DNA of 64,000 nt from Agromyces laixinhei (lineage in GTDB: Bacteria > Actinomycetota > Actinomycetes > Actinomycetales > Microbacteriaceae), in assembly GCF_006337065.1 (NCBI RefSeq), contig NZ_CP040872.1:1736001-1800000 (forward strand), read 5' to 3'. Below, in pieces: positions 59,974 to 64,000 of this stretch. Numbering within the stretch: position 1 is the first letter of the stretch; each line of letters opens with the position of its first letter. The notes below the pieces were generated by a model, which was given only the letters and a program-made list of their open reading frames with translations, had not been told where the DNA came from and did no database searches. Both the position numbers and the translations under genes were made by a program.

Positions 59974-62900
59974 ATGTACCTGAAGAGCCTGACGCTCAAG
60001 GGCTTCAAGTCCTTCGCGCAGCCGACGACGTTCGCGTTCGAACCGGGCGTCACCTGCATCGTCGGCCCCAACGGCTCCGGCAAGTCCAACGTCGTCGACG
60101 CCCTCGCCTGGGTCATGGGCGAGCAGGGGGCGAAGACCCTGCGCGGCGGCAAGATGGAGGACGTCATCTTCGCCGGCACCTCGACGCGCGGCCCACTCGG
60201 CCGCGCCGAGGTCAGCCTCACGATCGACAACGGCGACGGCGCGCTGCCGATCGAGTACAGCGAGGTCACGATCTCGCGCACCCTGTTCCGCAACGGCACG
60301 AGCGAGTATGCGATCAACGGCGAGAACTGCCGCCTGCTCGACGTGCAGGAGTTGCTGAGCGACTCCGGTCTCGGCCGGGAGATGCACGTGATCGTCGGGC
60401 AGGGCCAGCTCGACCAGGTGCTGCGGGCGACGCCTGAAGACCGTCGCGGATTCATCGAAGAGGCGGCGGGCATCCTGAAGCACCGCCGCCGCAAAGAGAA
60501 GACGCTGCGCAAGCTCGACGCCATGCAGGCGAACCTCACCCGGCTCTCCGACCTCGCCGGCGAGATCCGGCGTCAGTTGAAGCCGCTCGGCCGCCAGGCC
60601 GAGGTCGCCCGTGAGGCCGCCACGATCGCGGCCGTCGTGCGTGATGCGAAAGCGCGCCTGCTCGCCGACGAAGTCGTCGGCCTTCGCCGCGCCCTCGACG
60701 AGCACGGCAAGAGCGAGCACGAACGGCATGCCGAACGCCTCGTGCTGCAAGACCAGCTCGAGGCGCACCAGGCCAAGCTGACCCGGCTCGAGCAGGAGCA
60801 GGGCGGTGACGCCGTCGACCGGGCCCGATCGACGACCTTCGCGCTCGAGCAGGCTCAGGGCGGCTTGCGTTCGCTCGACTCGCTCGCACGGCAGCGCATC
60901 GCGCTGCTCGGCAGCGCGGCCGAGCAGGCGGATGTCGCGCCGAGCGTCACCCGAACCATGATCGACGAGGCCGTCGCCGAACTCACGGGTATCCGCGACA
61001 GCGTCGGCTCCGCGGCATCCGCTCTCGACGACGCGCACGAGGCGACCATGCGCCGCCGTGCCGAGCTCGACACGGTCGACGAGGGCATCGCCCGGCAGAG
61101 CGCGCTCGTCTCGGCCTACGACCTCGATCTCTCGAAGCTGACCGGGCAGGCCGACACCGCGGCCTCGCAGCTCGCCGCCGTTCGCGGCGAGGTGCTGCGT
61201 CATGAGCACGCCCTCGCGGCGTCGGCAGAGCGGCGCGCCTCGGCGGCGTCGGCGCTCGCCGCAGCCGAGATGGAAGCCGAGACCGGCGAGACCGCCGAGA
61301 CCGATCTCGACGAGGCCTTCGAGCTCGCCCAAGCGGCGGTGTTCGAGGCTGAGGCCGAGATCGAACGCATCCGCGAAGCGCTGCACGATCGTGAGCGCGA
61401 ACACGGCGCCCTCGGCGCTCGCACGCAGGCACTCTCGCTCGCCCTCGACCAGAAAGACGGCTCGGCGGCCCTCGTCGGCGCCGGCGTCGCCGGCGTTCGC
61501 GGGCTGCTCGCCGAGGCGCTGCAGGTCGAGCCCGGCTACGAACCCGCGATCGCCGCAGCGCTCGGCTCCCTGAGCGATGCCGTGCTCGTCGATGACCGTG
61601 CCGCAGCGTTCCGCGCCCTCGAGCACGCCGAGCGCGGCGAACTCGGTCGCGTCGCCCTGGCACTCGCCGAAGCGGGTGCTGCGCCGGCGGCGGCGGCACC
61701 GGTCGCGGGGCTCACCGCGGCATCCGAGGTCGTCACGGCGCCCGCCGGCATGCTCGGCCTGCTCGCCGAGGTGCTCATCGCCGACGATCTCGCCGCCGCC
61801 CGTGACGCCGAGGCGGCGCTCGCGACGCGATCGACCCCGGCCACGGTCATCACGAAAGACGGCACGGTCGTCGGCCGCTACGTGCTGCGCGGCGGCTCGG
61901 GCCGCAAGCAGAGCCGCATCGAGCTCATCGCCGAACGCGACCGCGCCGCCGTCCGCCTCGAGGAGGTGCGCGGCGACATCGAGCGCGCCCGCTTCGAGCT
62001 CACCGAGCAGCGCCGGATCGTCGAGCAGTCGAAGGAGCAGTCGAAGCGCGCACTCGCGGCGCTCCGCGAGTTCGACGCGCAGCTCGCCCAGCGCACCGAA
62101 CGCCTGAACCGCGCCCGTGTGCAGGCTGAGGCTGCCGACGCGGACTCCGACCGACTCCGGCAGGCCGCCGCACTCGCCGAGGAACGAGTCGCCGAGGCGG
62201 CCCAGTCCGCCGCCGATGCGAAGGTCGCACTCGAGGCCGCTCGCACCGAGCCTCGGCCGGTGCTCGAGACCGATGCCCGCGACGGCGCCCTCGCCGCGCT
62301 CGAGACGGCACGCGAGGCCGAGGTCGAGGCGAAGCTGCGGCTCGAGACGGCGAAGGAGCGTGTACGTGCCGAAGAGGCCCGCATCCGCGCCATGGAGGCG
62401 CAGTTCGAGGCGGAGCGACAGGCCGCTGCGGATGCCGCGCGGCGCGCCGTGATCCGCCGCGCACAGCTCGAGGCGGCCACGCGAGTCGCCGAGGCGCTGC
62501 CCGGCGCGCTCGCCTCCGTCGATGCCTCGGTGGCCGAGGCCCGCGTCGCGCTCGGCCGTGCGGAGGCCGAACGCGCGAGCCGCAACGAAGAGCTGCAGGC
62601 GGTGCGCCGGCAGGAGGCCGGGGTGCGCGAGCGCCTGCAGTCGGTCACCGAAGACGTGCACGGTCTCGAGCTGCGCATCTACGAGAAGAAGCTCCACGTG
62701 GCCGGTCTCGTCGAGCGTGCGGAGTCCGAGCTGGGCCTCACCGAGGAGGTGCTCGTCGACGAATACGGACCGGAGCAGGAGATCCCGGCCGACGACGAGG
62801 AGGGCGAGCCCCGCCGATTCCGGCGTGAAGACGAGCAACGCCGGCTCGCGCAGGCCGAGCGCAAGATCGCGCAGCTCGGTCGCGTGAATCCGCTCGCGCT

Positions 62901-63492
62901 CGAGGAGTTCGCGGCCCTCGAGCAGCGCCACCAGTTCCTCACCGAGCAGCTCACCGATCTTGCGAACACCCGCAAGGACCTGCTGACGATCATCGAGGAG
63001 ATCGACGGCAAGATGGAGTCGATCTTCGCCAGCGCCTTCGAAGACACCCGAGCGGCATTCGCCGAGGTCTTCCCGGTGCTCTTCCCGGGTGGCGCGGGCA
63101 GCATCTCGCTCACCGATCCCGAGAATCTGCTCACCACCGGCATCGAGGTGAGCGTCAAGCCTGCGGGCAAGAAGATCGAGCGGCTGTCGCTGCTCTCGGG
63201 CGGGGAGCGTTCGCTCGCCGCCGTCGCGTTGCTCATCGCGATCTTCAAGGCCCGCCCCAGCCCGTTCTACATCATGGACGAGGTCGAGGCCGCGCTCGAC
63301 GATGCGAATCTCGGGCGCCTGCTCACGACCATGGAGTCCCTGCGCGACGATTCCCAGCTCATCGTCATCACGCACCAGAAGCGCACGATGGAGATCGCCG
63401 ACGCGCTCTACGGCGTCTCGATGCGGCACGACGGGGTCTCTGCCGTCGTCGGCCAGCGTGTGCGTGAAGAGCGCGAGGCGAAGGCGAGCTGA
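59974..63492 (+). CDS. smc: Chromosome segregation protein SMC
   Basis: 1,172 residues. The condensin ATPase: N-terminal Walker A GPNGSGKSNVVDALAWVMGE, two long coiled coils (about 170-500 and 660-1000), a hinge at about 500-640 and the C-terminal block LSGGERSLAAVALLIAIF with Walker B PFYIMDEVEAALD. Length is normal. A possible -10, TACGAT (59928-59933), lies 40 bases upstream. It precedes ftsY as usual. Confidence 0.97.
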   Translation: MYLKSLTLKGFKSFAQPTTFAFEPGVTCIVGPNGSGKSNVVDALAWVMGEQGAKTLRGGKMEDVIFAGTSTRGPLGRAEVSLTIDNGDGALPIEYSEVTISRTLFRNGTSEYAINGENCRLLDVQELLSDSGLGREMHVIVGQGQLDQVLRATPEDRRGFIEEAAGILKHRRRKEKTLRKLDAMQANLTRLSDLAGEIRRQLKPLGRQAEVAREAATIAAVVRDAKARLLADEVVGLRRALDEHGKSEHERHAERLVLQDQLEAHQAKLTRLEQEQGGDAVDRARSTTFALEQAQGGLRSLDSLARQRIALLGSAAEQADVAPSVTRTMIDEAVAELTGIRDSVGSAASALDDAHEATMRRRAELDTVDEGIARQSALVSAYDLDLSKLTGQADTAASQLAAVRGEVLRHEHALAASAERRASAASALAAAEMEAETGETAETDLDEAFELAQAAVFEAEAEIERIREALHDREREHGALGARTQALSLALDQKDGSAALVGAGVAGVRGLLAEALQVEPGYEPAIAAALGSLSDAVLVDDRAAAFRALEHAERGELGRVALALAEAGAAPAAAAPVAGLTAASEVVTAPAGMLGLLAEVLIADDLAAARDAEAALATRSTPATVITKDGTVVGRYVLRGGSGRKQSRIELIAERDRAAVRLEEVRGDIERARFELTEQRRIVEQSKEQSKRALAALREFDAQLAQRTERLNRARVQAEAADADSDRLRQAAALAEERVAEAAQSAADAKVALEAARTEPRPVLETDARDGALAALETAREAEVEAKLRLETAKERVRAEEARIRAMEAQFEAERQAAADAARRAVIRRAQLEAATRVAEALPGALASVDASVAEARVALGRAEAERASRNEELQAVRRQEAGVRERLQSVTEDVHGLELRIYEKKLHVAGLVERAESELGLTEEVLVDEYGPEQEIPADDEEGEPRRFRREDEQRRLAQAERKIAQLGRVNPLALEEFAALEQRHQFLTEQLTDLANTRKDLLTIIEEIDGKMESIFASAFEDTRAAFAEVFPVLFPGGAGSISLTDPENLLTTGIEVSVKPAGKKIERLSLLSGGERSLAAVALLIAIFKARPSPFYIMDEVEAALDDANLGRLLTTMESLRDDSQLIVITHQKRTMEIADALYGVSMRHDGVSAVVGQRVREEREAKAS

Positions 63493-63542
63493 GTCGAGGG
63501 CTCCTGCCGTCGAAGACGGCGAGCCGCTGCATCCGCTGCCCG

Positions 63543-63548
63543 TAGGCT
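63543..63548 (+). promoter_or_regulatory. -10 element TAGGCT for leaderless ftsY
   Basis: TAGGCT ends six bases before ATG 63555, fitting transcription from the start codon. Confidence 0.5.
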
Positions 63549-63554
63549 GGTGAC

Positions 63555-64000
63555 ATGGCAGAACGTGCATCCTGGTCGCTCGGAGCGGCCCTTCGCGGGG
63601 TCTTCGGAGCGAAGACGATCGACGAGGACACGTGGGACGACCTCGAGTCGGCGCTCATCCGGGCCGATTTCGGCCCTGCCGTCACCGAAGAGATCGTCGA
63701 ACAGATCCGCTCGCAGGTCGATCGGTACAAGACCACCGACCCCAAAGACGTGCAGCGGATGCTCCGTGAGATCGTCGAGGAGCGGCTGGCGAAGTACGAT
63801 CCCACGTTGAAGCTCACCGAGCGGCCCGCCGTCGTGCTCGTCGTCGGCGTCAACGGGGTCGGCAAGACCACGACGATCGGCAAGTTCGCCCGGTTCCTGC
63901 GCACCTTCGACCGCAGCGTCGTGGTGGGGGCGGCAGACACGTTCCGTGCCGCTGCCGTCGACCAGCTCGCGACGTGGGCCGAACGCGCGGGCGTCGGCAT
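63555..64000 (+). CDS. ftsY: Signal recognition particle receptor FtsY (partial, 5' end)
   Basis: 148 residues visible; the gene leaves the window. The N domain (DTWDDLESALIRADFGPAVTEEIV) and the start of the G domain with GVNGVGKTTTIGKFARFLR and ADTFRAAAVDQL are clear. There is no long acidic A domain, so this is the short actinobacterial form as far as seen. FtsY docks SRP-ribosome complexes at the membrane. Confidence 0.95.
   Translation, partial: MAERASWSLGAALRGVFGAKTIDEDTWDDLESALIRADFGPAVTEEIVEQIRSQVDRYKTTDPKDVQRMLREIVEERLAKYDPTLKLTERPAVVLVVGVNGVGKTTTIGKFARFLRTFDRSVVVGAADTFRAAAVDQLATWAERAGVG

Noticed and set aside
58699-63570. Minus-strand open frame of 1,623 codons covering smc
   Set aside because: Only its last 366 codons (58699-59799) look like a protein, a GNAT enzyme. 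The rest is the mirror of smc coding sequence, kept open by high GC.
1-64000. tRNA, rRNA, CRISPR arrays, IS elements or phage genes
   Set aside because: I looked for tRNA arms, spaced repeats and transposase or integrase motifs on both strands and saw none I could support.

Overview
The window is very GC-rich, densely coded DNA with TTG/GTG starts, GTGA/ATGA start-stop overlaps and leaderless promoters. It fits a high-GC Actinobacterium, most likely a Microbacteriaceae member related to Agromyces or Leifsonia; that placement is an inference from gene order and style, not from a search.

Layout. (1) 1-13.3 kb: a kinase/FHA/cell-surface operon: Ser/Thr kinase, FHA-HTH protein, a 1,763-residue Ig/Fn3 repeat protein, MoxR ATPase, DUF58 protein (broken by two frameshifts), transglutaminase-like membrane protein with all three catalytic positions replaced, and an FHA protein. 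(2) 13.3-20.3 kb: leuC-leuD behind a probable leucine attenuator, then murA, an acyltransferase, gpsA, ddl and a DUF3515 lipoprotein. (3) 20.3-38.5 kb: an accessory catabolic cluster of about 18 kb between ddl/DUF3515 and thiL. It encodes an EhuBCDA-like ABC importer, a DoeA/EutD-type M24 hydrolase, an M20 deacylase, two aminotransferases, an aldehyde dehydrogenase, an FAD/Fe-S dehydrogenase, a 2-hydroxyacid dehydrogenase, an amidase, two EutA/maleate-isomerase-like proteins, a DUF3830 protein and a GntR regulator. Five copies of one palindrome, ATTGTNNACAAT, lie in four of its promoter regions. (4) 38.6-45.6 kb: a VWA protein, thiL, rsmD, a TPR protein, recG, coaD. (5) 45.6-50.4 kb: a second MoxR-DUF58-transglutaminase set, here with catalytic Cys and His. 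(6) 50.4-64 kb: yceD-rpmF-rnc-mutM, then smc-ftsY.

Two things stand out. First, the conserved rnc-mutM-smc-ftsY block is split by an insertion of about 5.9 kb inside the 3' end of mutM. The displaced native tail of mutM (52 codons including stop) survives at 58562-58717. The mutM now read has a foreign but complete zinc-finger tail, so the insertion replaced what it removed. Inside lie a truncated second mutM, other gene fragments, and a small cargo (AraC regulator with hydrolase, broken P-loop kinase, NTF2-like protein, membrane proteins, acetyltransferase). No integrase is visible.

Second, the catabolic cluster looks like a complete route for ectoine or a close relative: import, ring opening, deacylation, transamination, aldehyde oxidation. 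It lacks the usual M14 deacetylase and carries several unexplained enzymes. A GntR regulator in the cluster probably controls it through the shared palindrome.
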